The notes under the pieces are model-generated. The model searched no databases, was not told where the DNA came from, and saw only the letters and a program-made list of their open reading frames with translations. A DNA stretch of 64,000 nt from Fallopia convolvulus. Its lineage: Eukaryota > Streptophyta > Magnoliopsida > Caryophyllales > Polygonaceae. Shown in pieces: positions 46,001-58,573 of this stretch. Each line of letters begins with the position of its first letter. Position 1 is the first letter of the stretch. Both the position numbers and the translations under genes were made by a program. The DNA is taken from contig OZ024720.1 of NCBI GenBank assembly GCA_964016875.1, forward strand, positions 40,453,106-40,517,105, written 5' to 3'.

Positions 46001-48534
46001 GATAATTAGTTTCCAAAGACCAATATCGTTAAAATAGGATTAGGTTTATCTTGATAAATTCAGTCAACTTTACGGTTTTCATCTACTGTTTCCACTTACC
46101 TGACAGGGGTGTAACAAACCCAACTGGAAGCTAGAACCTTATGTTGTGCACAAATGTTTCACTGCTTATTCAGGGTGTGCTAAACACATTTCTGCCTTAT
46201 AAGCTTTATCAACTGCCATATGAAACATTTTACATTATCATGTTTACCAAAGTCACCTTAAGAAGCCAAGACAATCTAAATGCAACATACGGCACAACAC
46301 GTTAAAGCCATACAAGTGCATAGCAGAACAGTGTTGGAGCAGCAGAACATCAAGTAGTTTAGGAGTAATAATCGTTTGCACTAAGGCCAGTAACCATATA
46401 ACTGGAATCTCAGGGTTTATTTTACACATGTAATGAACTTTCAGAGATTATAATACTCATACTGAGGCTCACACCATTTACAGGGTAAAACAAGTGCCAA
46501 AAAGAAGCAATTCCGCAGATTGAAGAAAAGGAGCCATACAGATATTATATGAGTTATTAAATTGATACCTCCCAGTGAGTCTTGCAGGGCCTAGCTTGGC
46601 CAATGCACGCTCCACTTCTTCACTAACCTGTTTCACCCGTATATAAATGATAGCAAAAAACAAAACGTATGAACAAACTTAAACAAGAGAGGATATTTCT
46701 AGATTGATTACCAAGGATGTAGCAAGAAATCTCTTAACAATACAAAAAATGTTAATTCCTTTTCTCTCTCAAGCATGATAGTTAGTGGTTTCCTGAACTT
46801 GGGTAATTGGAAAAAGTTTCTTATCTAGCACAAACTAAATGTACTAATCAAGAACTCAACTTCAATGAATAAATCATCAAATATTCTCAAGTTCCTAGAT
46901 CAAAGGAAGGTTGCATGCTTAAAAGAGGGGGTGTAAAAAGGAAGAAAAAAACAGGGAGAGAAAAAGATCTGCAGCAAGAAGAAAATCAAAAGGAAACATA
47001 ATTTCACCCTACAACTTTCACATTTGACAGAACAGGGTAATTAAAGGAGAAAAATAGATTCAATATAATACTAAAGTACACACTAACAAAGCTGATGAGC
47101 TGGCAGTGTAATCTGCAGATCTCAAATCTTAACAAAGAGTGTTAGATCCCGGTAGAAGACGGTCACTAGAAATTTTGGAAGGAAAAAAGCTCAGCCATAA
47201 GCAAGAAGATGTTTTAAGTGTATACAAGAGCAGCATTCTAATTTACACTGGCATAAATTTGCAGTATTCTTTCAACTGCATGTTATCCTTATCTTGGATT
47301 TAACTGGGAAGCACTATTCACTAAGTTGAACCTGTAGCCTCAGTGATTCTGTCCTCAACAAATAAAAGAGACACCCTCGAGACTGCCTACAAAAACCATG
47401 GATCATTAACTTAAATAACGTAAATCCCATTTTCTTTCATATTAAGGTGGCAATTACAGTGCATCAAGTGGAGGAGAAGACACGTTACTTGAAATACAAG
47501 CTATCACTCGTTATATCACCAATGATGAAGATGATTTCACATGCATAAATCAATGATCACAATAATGGAAAGAGTAAGTAATCTCTGTTAGCTTACAACT
47601 CTGCGAAGAATAGGTTCTAGAGATGAACAAAGCTTCTGCAGACTATCCACCTTCAGAGCCTCTACAATCACGCTGCAAAAAAACAAAAAACACATGATGT
47701 TAAATTCAAGAAGAAACTATTAGCCTAGTGGGTTCCATCCTAAAACCAATTAGCAATAGGAAGAATAACCAAGGATATATACTAGGCAAGTTTATGTCCC
47801 AACTTTATATGTGGAATGGGAATGTATTTTAACACGCCCCGCAACTGGGGAACTAGCCCAATTGACACTTGGACAACAGGACGGGGCGGGCCAGATCAAG
47901 AGAAGTCGTTAGGTGAATAGCTCTAATACCATATTAGCATAGTTGTTCCATCCTAAAACCAATTGGCAAGGAGGTATATATATTAGACATAAAGTTTATG
48001 TCCCAACTTTAGATATGGGAATGTATTCTAACAGAAACTACGTGATAGGAGGAAACTATGGAGACACTGGACGGATGTCACAAGAGCACCGGAATACATG
48101 AGTGGTTGGACGGCTATAACCACAAAATGGACTCGGGTGTAGGCATCGAAGCATATGGAAACCCCTTTCTGAAAACTGTATCCTAACCCTCTTATTGTTG
48201 CTTTGGGTATCAAGAAATCCATTTCGGGATTCTATAATTGTTCTGGCCAGAAACGAAATGCACACTTCAGTCAGGATTTAGTTTAACCAATTAAATTCTT
48301 CTACAACACGAATAGTCTTGATTACGGGTAAAAAAAGCATATGATGGAAAAGTGAACACATGAGACGGAAAAATAAACAACAAAGAAAATGTATGCTAAG
48401 ATATCAACAAGAAATGAAAATAGCAAAGGTGCATAAAGTACACCAGAAAACAACCTGGCTAAAGCAGGTCGCTTTCTCTCCGGCTGGTCACCATCACCAC
48501 CAAGACCATCGAAGCTCCGTTTTCCCTTGTTCAT
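43091..48534 (-). CDS. CBP60: Calmodulin-binding protein 60 (CBP60 family)
   Basis: CBP60 proteins are plant transcription regulators linked to calcium signalling, immunity and development; they act in the nucleus. Exons (minus): 48534-48455, 47672-47597, 46627-46569, 45832-45339, 45251-45091, 45004-44801, 44077-43837 and 43698-43091. They sum to 1923 nt, 640 residues, with GT-AG introns. The start [10 protein letters not shown] is the family's usual N-terminus; an in-frame upstream ATG at 48621 would add 29 residues. Residues ~70-390 form the conserved CBP60 core ([38 protein letters not shown]). The C-terminal [18 protein letters not shown] (~608-626) is a basic, Trp-containing helix that fits the C-terminal calmodulin-binding site of CBP60a-f members rather than CBP60g or SARD1. 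Intron 1 holds a TRIM element. Confidence 0.92.
47718..48033 (-). mobile_element. Complete TRIM (miniature LTR retrotransposon) in CBP60 intron 1
   Basis: Terminal repeats of 102 bp (47932-48033) and 117 bp (47718-47834) begin TGTTARAATACATTCC on the minus strand and end GCTAATA. The exact target duplication GAAAC lies at 47713-47717 and 48034-48038. The internal region is only 97 bp. It begins with TGGTATTAGAGC (47931-47920), a one-mismatch methionine-tRNA primer site, and ends with a G-rich tract before the second repeat. There is no coding capacity. It lies in the same orientation as the gene, so it is transcribed within the pre-mRNA. Confidence 0.88.
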
Positions 48535-49174
48535 GCTGCTTGATGAAGACGTTGTCTGCCTCTCTGTGTCCACGGAAGCCAAATGAAACCCTAAACTCAC
48601 GGATCTGTAAGCGCTCAACAAATTAGCACGGTTTTACTTCGATCGATTTCCAGTTGAATTAAATTCCCCACTCTCAAGATCCATCCTAAAGCAGAAGGAG
48701 ATTAGCACTGGAGTCAAGTACCCCACACACTCAGCTACTAAATGATGATTAAACCGCGGGAAAATATGAACAATCCCGCACAAGCCCTAATTTTGGCCGA
48801 TGATGAGTAGTAGGCAAGTTTTACGAGAGATTATCAGAGAGAATCGTGTGCGGCCGTCAAGAGGAGAGCCTTTGGATTGCATTCCTGCCGTCTTGCTATG
48901 GGAGTTGGTGTTTTTCTGTCTGCCTTGCTCAGCTGCAATTGGTCTTCGGGCCACTCGCACTGTCTTTAAATCCTCAAGGCTGATTATACCAGGTGGGCCT
49001 GATTTGTGCAATGTATATCCCCAATTTGGAGTAGAAAAGAACGTTTTTCTATGAAAACTAAAATCCTATTTAGAAAAGCATTACGGAGTACTTCTTTAAA
49101 AATATAATTTAAAAAATTTAAATACATAGTTATTATTTATCTTTCTAAAATTGAGGATCTTAACCTATATAAAA
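48535..49174. other. CBP60 5' UTR and promoter region
   Basis: Upstream of the CBP60 start. An 84-codon plus-strand frame (48800-49054) has no recognised domain and no good gene context. No unmistakable core promoter motif can be assigned. Confidence 0.45.
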
Positions 49175-49366
49175 GGAAGTTGGCTAAAGTGGTAAGCGAC
49201 CTGCTCCACATCTACGAGGTTTGGGATTCAATTCCATTGGATGTAAAAAAACTTTATTTGGGAGACTCACTCGACACTCGTCAAAGCTAGGTGCACGACC
49301 CGAGTCAAATTAGATGTAGCCAAGACGAAGTTCTGGTGAACCAGTAGTGGGCAACCAAAAAAAAAA
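49175..49366 (+). mobile_element. tRNA-derived SINE
   Basis: An A-box-like TGGCTAAAGTGG (49181-49192) and a B-box-like GGATTCAATTCC (49224-49235), about 43 bp apart, form an internal RNA polymerase III promoter. A tRNA-unrelated body follows, ending in a run of ten A at 49357-49366. A clear target duplication was not found. It depends on LINE machinery and encodes nothing. Confidence 0.68.
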
Positions 49367-50207
49367 TATACCCTTGAGCATAGGTTTGAAAAATCGAAAA
49401 AAAAGTCAATTTCACAACTTATCAGCTATGGGAAACTAGTTTTCAGCTCTTATTTTGAGGTTATGAGAGTAGTTTTAACACTGATTTCATACTGATTTTG
49501 TTAAAAAAAAAAAATAAAAAAAAATTGTGTCAGTGAACAGGCTGATTTCGAAAAATAAAACTAACAAAAATAGATGTCACTCCTTACAAATACAAAAACA
49601 CTCAATTAAAACTTATCATGTGGCACACACTATTTATTTTTGTTTTAGATAGTTAAAGGTTTAATTTGTTATTGGAAAATTGCTCTAAATACCCCAACTT
49701 TTTGTGGTGGTTGCATTCTCTATTCCGACCTTTTCAAAATTTATATAATATCGTATACTTCAGGGTTCGTTGCGCACTCTACTCACAAAATATACACACA
49801 TAGGGTAAAACTGCGAATAGACCTAGCGTCTTTTCATTCTCATTTTGGGACAAAAATGTCAAATTAGTGTACAAATAAAATTTTAAAACATTATAAATTT
49901 TGTCCTTAACAGATTAAAACATTTAAAAGTAATAATTTTTTTTATCTTTTTTTAGCACTTAAACACTATTATCGAATACTAATTCAAAAAAAAAAATATA
50001 TGTATAAAGACTAAAGACTGATAATCTTTTGGTTAATGTTCACACTAATAACATAACATTATATGTTTAATTTTCTCATTTATATTAAAATAATGCCATT
50101 AACTTTTTTATTTGGCTAATACAAATTTTGAACTTCACAATTAACCAAATTAATTTTATAAGTCATAAATTCGACTTTACAAATTAGTATGTGTTAATAC
50201 TTTTCTC

Positions 50208-50344
<137 letters not shown>

Positions 50345-50658
50345 TTTTAGACAAATACTAATAAAAAATTGATAGCCCATTTTATAGTGTTGATACAGTT
50401 TCCTTGATAATACACGAAATTTTTTGAACTATAAATAGGGATATGAAATTTCTTATTAACTTTTGTCTAAAATTATTTTAAAATACCAATATGCAATATT
50501 ATGAAAATAAACTACGTGTACAATTATGACTTTATGATTAATTTGGTTAGTTATGAATTTGAGAATTTATATTAGACAAATAGTAAAGGTAGTGATAATA
50601 TTTATTATATATGAGAAAATTAAACATATAAGATCAATATATTATAACTAAAGTCGAA

Positions 50659-51116
50659 TCTCTCTATCCTACGTGTCGTTCATCTAACTATTCCACGTAA
50701 GCAAATTAATTTGGCTAATTACTTTTATGCCCTTCTCATTTTTTGATTATTACATAAAGTAGAATTATTTTATTTACAAGTATTTCATATATAAAATTAT
50801 CTTAATCATCTCTAATATCTTTTTAAAGATTGACTATTTGAAATTGGCCTAACACTACAATAAAAAAAATAGTGTTATTGTTTCAGAATTTTTTTTAAAA
50901 AAATTACTTTATTCATATTCCATATATAAAATTGCCTTAATAATGTCTAATATCTTTTTAAAGATTGACTATTTAAAACTATATTGACACTATAATAAAA
51001 TAGATTTAGTATTTTAAAATATTATCAATAACTTTTTCTTAATTCCCTTACCACTTAAATAAAATATTAATAATATTTAGCTTATTGTCGTGCATGGAAC
51101 GACATGTTTATGCTAG
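50659..51116 (+). mobile_element. Non-autonomous Helitron nested in the MULE-like element
   Basis: It starts A|TCTCTCTATCCTACGTG and ends with hairpin GTCGTGCATGGAACGAC (51087-51103) and CTAG followed by T. Length 458 bp, with no target duplication. It shares the 3' hairpin family with the elements at 9939, 11826 and 12232. Confidence 0.65.
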
Positions 51117-51951
51117 TTATGTTATTACTTTGAACCTTACTTAAAAGGTTATTAATCTTACCAATATTTTTTTATTCATAATAAATTGATTTTCAATAAG
51201 AATGTTTTAGAACCTAAAGAAGATTAAAAAAATTACTACTTTTGAATGATATAATCCTTTAAGAGCAAAATTTATAACTTTCAAAAACTTGTATGTACAC
51301 AAATTGGGCATTTTTGTCTCAAAATGAAAGGATGATGGGTCGGTTTGTAATTTTATCTAAAGAGTGGATATTTTGAGGGTAGAGTGCGCAGTGCACTACA
51401 AAATATAGGATATTTTATGAAATTCAAAAAGGTTGGGGTAGAGAGTGCAACTAGCTCAAAGGTTGGGGTATTTAAAACAATTTTTTTCCTTTATTATTTG
51501 ATAATTTTGTCCAATTTTTAATTAACTATTAATAATTATTATACTTAGATAACAATTTTATATATGTTTGATTCATTTTAAAATTAAATTAGATTTTTTT
51601 GGGGTTGGTTTAGAGTAAACAAACACATATATATTTAATCACATTTTTATATAACCCATAGTTTTAACTTAAAGTAATTACACAAAAATCATAATTTTTA
51701 TCTAATTTTTTGCACCAATTTTTTTTATATATTCTAATTAATAATTAGTTTTTTATAAAATTAAACTACTTATATATATTTACATATATCCATTTGAATT
51801 TGCACTTATTTTATAAAATTAGTTGTATCTACTTTATTATTAAATTAATTATATCTACCAAATTTCATCTACCCTATTTTAAAAAGATTAGTATATCTAT
51901 CATGTTATTTTATTATATTTTAGTTTCATCTACCCTAGTTTTTGTTGTATA

Positions 51952-51970
51952 TGTGTGTGTGTGTGTGAGA

Positions 51971-51999
<29 letters not shown>
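51952..51999. repeat. (GT)n/(GA)n compound microsatellite
   Basis: Alternating GT units followed by AG units, at the start of a transcript-like stretch leading to the ATG at 52074. Confidence 0.9.
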
Positions 52000-52001
<2 letters not shown>

Positions 52002-52073
52002 TCTCATTTGTAAAATACACTCAAACACAAACTTTTAATAACTTCTCTCTTCCAAACATAGCTTATCTTGATC

Positions 52074-52235
52074 ATGGATTCAGGTGAAAATCCTCCATCA
52101 GATTTTCCACAAAATTGGCACCAAAGTTTCTTACCCGATTACCCTCACCAAAATTTGCAATCAAACATCCAACAAAATCACCCTAAAAATTTCCAACCGA
52201 ATTTCTATCCAAATTACCGTCTTGCTTGCATTGAT
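52074..52235 (+). pseudogene. Truncated Asn/Pro/Gln-rich N-terminal fragment
   Basis: A short frame beginning MDSGENPPSDFPQNWHQSF is rich in Asn, Pro, Gln and Phe. It runs into sequence that looks like the 3' region of a gypsy element and stops. Such N-termini occur in Myb/SANT-like proteins accompanying Harbinger transposons, but no domain is left to confirm this. Confidence 0.3.
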
Positions 52236-53511
52236 TAAAATCTTGAAAAATGCAAAAAAAAAATCAGAAAAATCAAAAAATCAAAAAATATTGCATTTAG
52301 GTTCTTATTTCCCCATTGTGTTAGACCTCTTGTTTTTCTATGCTTTGATGAAATCCTAACTAATAATTTACTTGATGTGTTGAAGTTTCTATGATATGAG
52401 CATGATCTTTGATTACTTACCTTGATTATAGGATTGAGTATGCATATAGCTTGAGTTTAGATTTATTTTGAAGTTCTAGACACAATTTACCTTGTGAGAT
52501 TTATTTGACATTTAATTGATTAATTGTTCTCTATTTTCTCGAGTGCATCACTTTGAATTGCTAGCTCTAAACTTGCGTTTAGACTCTTTTTCAAGACGGT
52601 TTTACATGACTAGATGCATAACACTAAAATGATTGAGGCATGTTTCTTATTTAGTCTATTATTTCCCTTCCTACCGTACAAGATCCATGTTTTGACACCC
52701 CATTTGTTTTGAGCCTTAAGCCTATTTTTGATAGCTCCACAAAATGACTCCTAGCCTTATAAACTTGACCTATCCGGGATCTAGGACTTTAGGTTGTTCT
52801 GTTTTGTGTGAGTTGTGATTAAGTATGGGGGAATTTCAAAGAAGAGGTGGAAGGAAGGACAAGTCTATAGTGAAAGTTGGAAAAATGAAGATGAAAATAA
52901 TATGTTGCAAAGAAAATAAAGAAAAAATGAGCTTCAAAATAGTCTTCATAATATTTTGTAAAGAGTTAAAAAGAAAAAAGAAAGGGAAAAGAAGCAAGTG
53001 TGTGAAACAAAAAAAAAAAGAGTTTGAATGAATATATAGAGTTGTTGAAGGAAAGTTGGAAGTATTATGAAGAAAAGTGTGAAATGTCGGGTTTTTGGTT
53101 ATTTTATTTCCCGGATTTAGCACCACAAGACCAAAATATGATCTCTTCCAATTTCTCTTTACCTTGGCCCCATTGCAACCCTAAAAAAGTCCTCATGATT
53201 TTTGTTATGTGTTAGGACGTTGATGTAAGCATATGGTAGTCTAGTTTTTCATTGTTGATTTTGAGTGAAACACATGTCTTTTAAACACTTGAGAGTGAGA
53301 GCAAAACACAATACCCATGGTGAGGTCTAGAATGGATGAATGATCTTTGCTTTTTTCTTGATAAAATGCATGCTAGGACGTCTTGGTCAAGGTGTGATTA
53401 TATATTGACTTGCTCTATAAATTATGAGATGAATGCATGATTGCATTGTTGTGGTGTGATTTGGATTTGTGTCTTGCTTGAGGACAAGCAAAGTTCAGTT
53501 ATGGGGGAATT
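52236..53511 (+). mobile_element. 3' internal region of a gypsy (Athila/Tat-like) remnant
   Basis: The end reads TTGAGGACAAGCAAAG...ATGGGGGAATT (polypurine tract at 53501-53511) just before an LTR beginning TGATAGCTTG. That arrangement is common at the 3' ends of Athila/Tat-type elements. No pol remains; the small frames here are AT-rich and not convincing. Confidence 0.6.
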
Positions 53512-53728
53512 TGATAGCTTGTATTTAGGTAGTGTTTAGAATACATATTTATGTTTATATTTATAGGTTTTATTTTAGTTTAGCTTAGTTCTTGGGTACT
53601 TAGGATTTCTAGGAAATTCGGGTTTTGCGCTTGTTGTGTTCAAGTTTTGAATATCTTAGGTAAACAAGCGTGGACGGGATGGATCTTAGATGATTATGGT
53701 GGAGTTTAATGATCAAGATGAAGCTTAG
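53512..53728 (+). repeat. 5' part of a gypsy LTR (TGATAGCTTG family)
   Basis: Matches the LTR remnant at 661-1720 (minus). It is cut off by a copia LTR at 53729. Confidence 0.7.
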
Positions 53729-54165
53729 TGTTGGGTCGGTGTTGGGAACTCTGGTTCCGAACATCCGAACAACGATGTTGTCTCCAGTTTTGATAATGAC
53801 AAACTCCATATGGGAATTAACGTTTACACTCAAGTATTTCAAGGGAACTCCAGGTTTAACAAAGACTCTCTAGAAGGGAACACAAAAGGAACTCAGGATT
53901 ACACGAAAGCAAGTTTCTATCAAGGAAACTCATAAGAGAGTTGTTTCCTACATATGGGAACTCACATGTGAAGACAAGACCGTGCAGAGCAAATCGCGAG
54001 ATCAAGTCTTGGACAAAGCGAAGGCACAGTATGAGGAACAGATTGGGACGAGCGATCCAACGGTCCGATTGACATTTGAAGTTGACTAGTTTCAAATCAA
54101 GTCAAAAGTGAAGATTGGCAAACTTGGCTTGCAAGACAAGGGCATTTTGGACAACATGAAAATGA
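53729..54165 (+). repeat. Copia LTR fragment, diverged subfamily
   Basis: Starts TGTTGGGTCGGTGTTGGGAA and follows the SIRE LTR for its first ~430 bases, with many differences (GATCCAACGGTCCGATTGA is conserved). It is truncated before the TATA region. Confidence 0.75.
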
Positions 54166-54983
54166 AGATTTCTCCCCATTTTACATACTTATAATGGGAT
54201 GTTACCACCAGCGGACTCAGACTTTCCGTCCAAGGCCGTTGAAACTTAAGTGACCGTAAATGAATAAAGACATGTTTAAACAACATATTCTGGCAAAACA
54301 GATTGTCTTATATTCATAAATGTGGTTACAAGAGTTTACAACGGAATACAAAAAAGAAGGAATCGTTGTTTCTAGAATACAATAAATAAAACTTTCAAAC
54401 TCTTGGAAACACTTGTGTGGAGACAACACGTCTTCCAAAGCTTGCTTCCTTTCTTCTTTCCTTCCTTTTCCGACTTCCTTTCCTTCCTTTCCTTCCACGA
54501 TCCTCAAGCTTGAAATTTTTCAGCCTTCTTCCTAAAACCCGATATTTCCATAGAAGACAGAAATACCAGCCGGATGAAACCGGGAAGAAGCAAGGGTATT
54601 AGTCTTCCAAGAGACTAAGCAAATAGGAGAAAGTTTCTTGGTTCATAAAAAAAACAAGGTCGTGACATATTATAATCCAAACTTAAAAGAGTGAAGGTAT
54701 AATAGTCCAAAAGGTTATAAGAGCAGGACGACAATAGTTTGAATATGTGGTAAGTCAATCAAGGTCTTAAAAATCAAGAATTTAGGTCAGAACGATAATA
54801 GCTTTCTTGTAACTAGGAAAATACTAAAAGTAGTTCCTAAGAAAGAGAATGTGTTTGAGTATTTGTTGGGAATATTATTAAACACACAATTATTCAGATC
54901 CATAACCACCCTCATAGCATACGTGTTGTGCATCTTTGGAGTGGAAAATGGAGACTTTCATAGTGAGGAGCCAGAGTGGAAAC
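54166..54983. other. Unrecognised sequence between two retroelement pieces
   Basis: No supported gene. Frames on both strands are short. 54400-54510 is rich in TTCC repeats. Confidence 0.4.
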
Positions 54984-55779
54984 TGATGTTTCCCGACCAA
55001 GGCCACATCATGATTTCACGCCACCTCTTCATGGCCCCATTATGAGAAGCCGAGCTAGACTTCTCAAGGATCGCCTCCAAGCTTGGATAGCCACCATGAC
55101 TACGCTACCGAGCCACCAAGAGTCTGTGATTACATTGCTTCAAGTTGCTGGGTCACTTGGTGAATTTAATGCACTTAAATTCCCTTCCAAGTGGCGCCAT
55201 TACTTAACAATCAATAAGGATCATCCTCCATTAATGCTAGCAGCCCAAAAGGTGATCAAATTCCTCTTCATAAATCAGACACCTCTTCACCATCTCCATT
55301 CAAGTGAAGACTCCTCATTTCCTCCTCTTACTGACCGATTTTGGGAGACTTTTTGAATGCCTTTTTGAGGCTTATATAAGGCCATAATTCCATTGTATTT
55401 TCAGATTATCTTTTGATTAAAACACTAGAGCTAAAGTAGAGTCTATGGCTTGCAACTCTTGCTTCGGGCGTCCAACCAAGTGATCCTCTCCTTTGTGTGT
55501 TCATCAAAGGTTTGGCCTGATTCGTTTGGGTGAGTTTATCCCAACCGAATTTTGCCTTGTTTGATCTTTTTTTGGTGAGTTTATCCATACAAAAATCAAA
55601 TCCTTATCCTATCAATAAAACTACAATAATTCAGTTTGTTTACCTTTGAATCTATTCAGTTCTAAACACACCAATAACAACATTCACTTAATCAACTTAG
55701 ATCAATCAAAAGAGGCAATTCCATCTTCAAATCCACTCATTCGAACCAGTTGCAAGACGATCCAAGTCGGGACTCATCA
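54984..55779 (+). repeat. 5' LTR of the RT-deleted gypsy remnant
   Basis: 796 bp. Short inverted ends TGATG(TT/AG)TCCCGAC. TATA-like TATATAAG at 55373-55380. Confidence 0.75.
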
Positions 55780-55781
55780 TG

Positions 55782-55793
55782 TGGTATCAGAGC
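55782..55793 (+). promoter_or_regulatory. Primer-binding site of the gypsy remnant
   Basis: TGGTATCAGAGC, complementary to the initiator methionine tRNA 3' end, two bases after the LTR. Confidence 0.88.
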
Positions 55794-56965
55794 TAGTCGA
55801 GTGAGTTCCTCAAGTTGTGGAGGTACGAATTGCTTTCTCTCTTTTCGGTTTTTGGTTGCTCATTTGTGCCTATCTTTAGCTAGCCGAAAACCCATGAAAT
55901 TATCTTGTGATGTTGCTGTAAATGGTTGCTGAAAACTAAAGTTTGAATGCTTCAAACTCATCCATCATGGTCGACATTCAAGTGAGGAAGACAATCCCTC
56001 ATTAATTCGGCAGCTTGAATGCACCCTTTCCTTTCCATGCATTCAATTCAACATGAGTGCTTTAAAAACCAGCTGAGTAAATGCAACCTTTCTTTTCTGG
56101 CCATTAAACCTCCTGGCTGTTTGTTTAATCTCCTGATTTGTGGCTGCATTATTACGAAAATTAATGAAGAAGTGTTAAGTGCAAAAGCCTCGGTTTAATA
56201 GTAAAAGGCAATCGGTTTAATTTCAACCTTGTTTTTCTTCGAGATTTTTTTAAAAAAAAAGGAAGAGAAAAGTGTGTTCGTGATTTATATAAAATAAATC
56301 AGATTGTGTTCTCTTGCTCAAAGTTGTTCTTGCTAATCATTCCAAGATTGCTTGATCGTTGCTCTCTTGTTAAGTTTATCTTGCCGATGTCTTGATCCTT
56401 TTAGCCATACCTTTGAGCAACTAAGACTAAATTGGGGTTTGCAAATACTCTTCCACAAGCTCACTTGGCTTGTCTTTGTTTGCTACCTCTATTTTGTCTT
56501 GTATTTGTGAACGACTCTTGTACCTTTAATTGTGTTGTTGTGCTTGGTATATTGTAACTCCTTTGTGCGAGTGAGACAAGTACCACCAAAAGTGTCAAAC
56601 ACGAGTCAATCCATCACTTATTTACTTGCTTTTGAGTGTGAGTGGGAGACACTTTGTGAGGATTGAAAACTTGATTGAACCACCCGGTTTCTTTCAAGTT
56701 AACAGAGGAAGTTTGGAGTTGCGTTTGGGAGTGCACAAAACTAAACACATTGTGTGACAAGGGTGACATTTGGAGAGGCTACAAAGCTGATCGTTCCTCT
56801 CGAAAGTTCAACAAACGAGGGAGTTTTGAGTTGTGAGGGAGCCTCAAAGATTTTCATCTTTCTTGAGTCAAACACAAGTGTGTCTTTAGCTTTTACTAAC
56901 AATCACCTATTTCGTGTTTCTTAGCTGTTACAACGCAGTCTTTTAACACAGGAAAAGATAAGAAA
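55794..56965 (+). other. Untranslated leader of the gypsy remnant
   Basis: T-rich, no supported gene. This is the normal position of a gypsy leader between primer site and gag. Confidence 0.55.
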
Positions 56966-57312
56966 ATGGATGAGGAGGAGACAATTCGTCCCTTTACTTT
57001 GGGAGATTTGCAACGCATGTTTACTTAGTTTCGGGAAGAGAGAAAATCCGACATCAATGAAGCTTATGAGCACGGCCGGACTGAGTTACTTCGAGTTCTT
57101 GATGAAAAGATTAAGCAACAATTAGGAGGGACCCAAGTGCAAGTTGACACTTAAGGAGCTAGTGTGGAGGTTGGCCAACACACACCCCCAGCCGTGGTTC
57201 CACTAGCCCCGGAGGGCAACACTCATTTTGAGGTTGGACAAACCTCTATCCAAGCTGAATTGCCACCAGGTTCTATGGCCAACGTACCATCCACATGGCA
57301 CAACTTGGGGTA
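56966..57312 (+). pseudogene. Gypsy gag N-terminal remnant with stops
   Basis: Frame starting MDEEETIRPFTLGDLQRMFT, stopped by TAG at 57026 and by a TAA near 57152. Acidic N-terminal gag sequence; the gag core and zinc knuckle are gone. Confidence 0.6.
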
Positions 57313-57405
57313 AGCCATGGTCCATCTTATCCTAGAGATAACCCAAATGATGGTCCTTACTATGAGTACCAAGGTATGAACCCTCCTCTTTGTCAAACAA
57401 GGCAA

Positions 57406-58573
57406 ATTCTAGCCTTGGTTCGTGTGCTCAAGACATGGGAGCATCACTTATTACCCAAGGAGTTTGTCATACACTCCGACCACGAGGCTCTCAAGTACCT
57501 TCGAGGTCAAGGAAAACTGAACAAGCGTCACACCAAATGGATTGAGTACATCGAGTCCTTTCCCTATGTAATCAAGCACAAGAAAGGGAAGGACAATGTG
57601 GTGGTTGACACTCTCTCTAGGCGGTACACTCTAATCTCATCTTTAGATGCTCACATGCTAGGTTTTACTTTCCTGAGAGATTTATATGTTACTGATTTGG
57701 ATTTTGGTGAGACTTATCATGCATGCTCTATGGACGGTAGTAAAGATCCATATTTTATTCATGATGGCTACCTATTTAAGGGTGATAAATTGTGTATACC
57801 GAGTGGTTCTACTCGTAGATTGCTTGTACATGAGGCCCATGGGGGTGGGTTAATGGGACACTTTGGCATGTCTAAAACTTTGTCCATGCTTAAGGAACAT
57901 TTCTATTGGCCACACATGCATAAAGATGTTGAGAAATTTTGTGCTTCATGTGTTGTGTGTTTGCGTGCTAAATCTAAGTTGAACCCTCATGGCTTATACA
58001 CCCCACTTCCTATACCACACGAGCCTTGGGAAGACATTTCCATGGATTTCGTGCTTGGATTGCCCCGCTCCAAAAGGGGGCATGATTCTATTTTTGTGGT
58101 CGATCGGTTCTCTAAAATGGCGCATTTCATTGCTTGCCATAAGACCGACGATGCCACCCATGTGGCTGATTTGTTTTTCACTGATGTCGTGCGGCTTCAT
58201 GGCGTTCCTAAGACCATTGTGTTCAATTGGGACGCCAAATTTCTGAGTCACTTTTGGAAAACTTTGTGGGCTAAAATGGACACTAAGTTATTGTTTTCCA
58301 CTTCTTGTCATCCCCAAACGGATGAACAAATTGAAGTTGTTAACCTTACTTTATGTGCAATGCTTCATTTTTTGTTGCGAACTAACTTGCGCAGGTGGGA
58401 GGAATGTTTAGCTTTCATTGAGTTCGCATACAACCGTCCAATCCATTCAGCCGACACAAAGAAGTCTCCCTTTGAAGTCATTTATGGCAAGAACCCCACC
58501 ACTCCTTTGGACCTTGTTACACTCACCATCAAAGACAAGAAGAGCATGGATGGAGTGACACAAGCTGAGAAGA
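57406..58573 (+). pseudogene. Gypsy RNase H and integrase remnant
   Basis: Open frame covering the end of RNase H (EFVIHSDHEALKYLRGQG, then KGKDNVVVDTLSRRY) and integrase: an HHCC zinc finger, then SMDFVLGLP. The second catalytic Asp region reads FNWDAKF where relatives have SDRDAKF, and DEQIEV replaces DGQTEV. One codon is missing in IFVVDRFSKM. These changes should abolish integrase activity. Protease and RT are absent, and the C-terminus is replaced by an inserted LTR. Confidence 0.85.

Larger units (their letters stand above)
54984..58573 (+). mobile_element. Gypsy retrotransposon remnant lacking reverse transcriptase
   Basis: The 5' LTR 54984-55779 begins TGATGTTTCCCGAC and ends GTCGGGACTCATCA, with TATATAAG at 55373. 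The primer site TGGTATCAGAGC (55782-55793, methionine tRNA) follows. A gag remnant begins at 56966. Protease and reverse transcriptase are deleted at about 57405, and RNase H plus integrase follow. The element is cut by another LTR at 58574. The primer site and integrase (HGLYTPLPIPHEPWED) place it near CRM/Reina-type gypsy elements. Confidence 0.85.

Noticed and set aside
48800..49054. 84-codon plus-strand frame upstream of CBP60
   Set aside because: No recognisable domain, no splice context, and it lies in the likely promoter region of the divergent gene.
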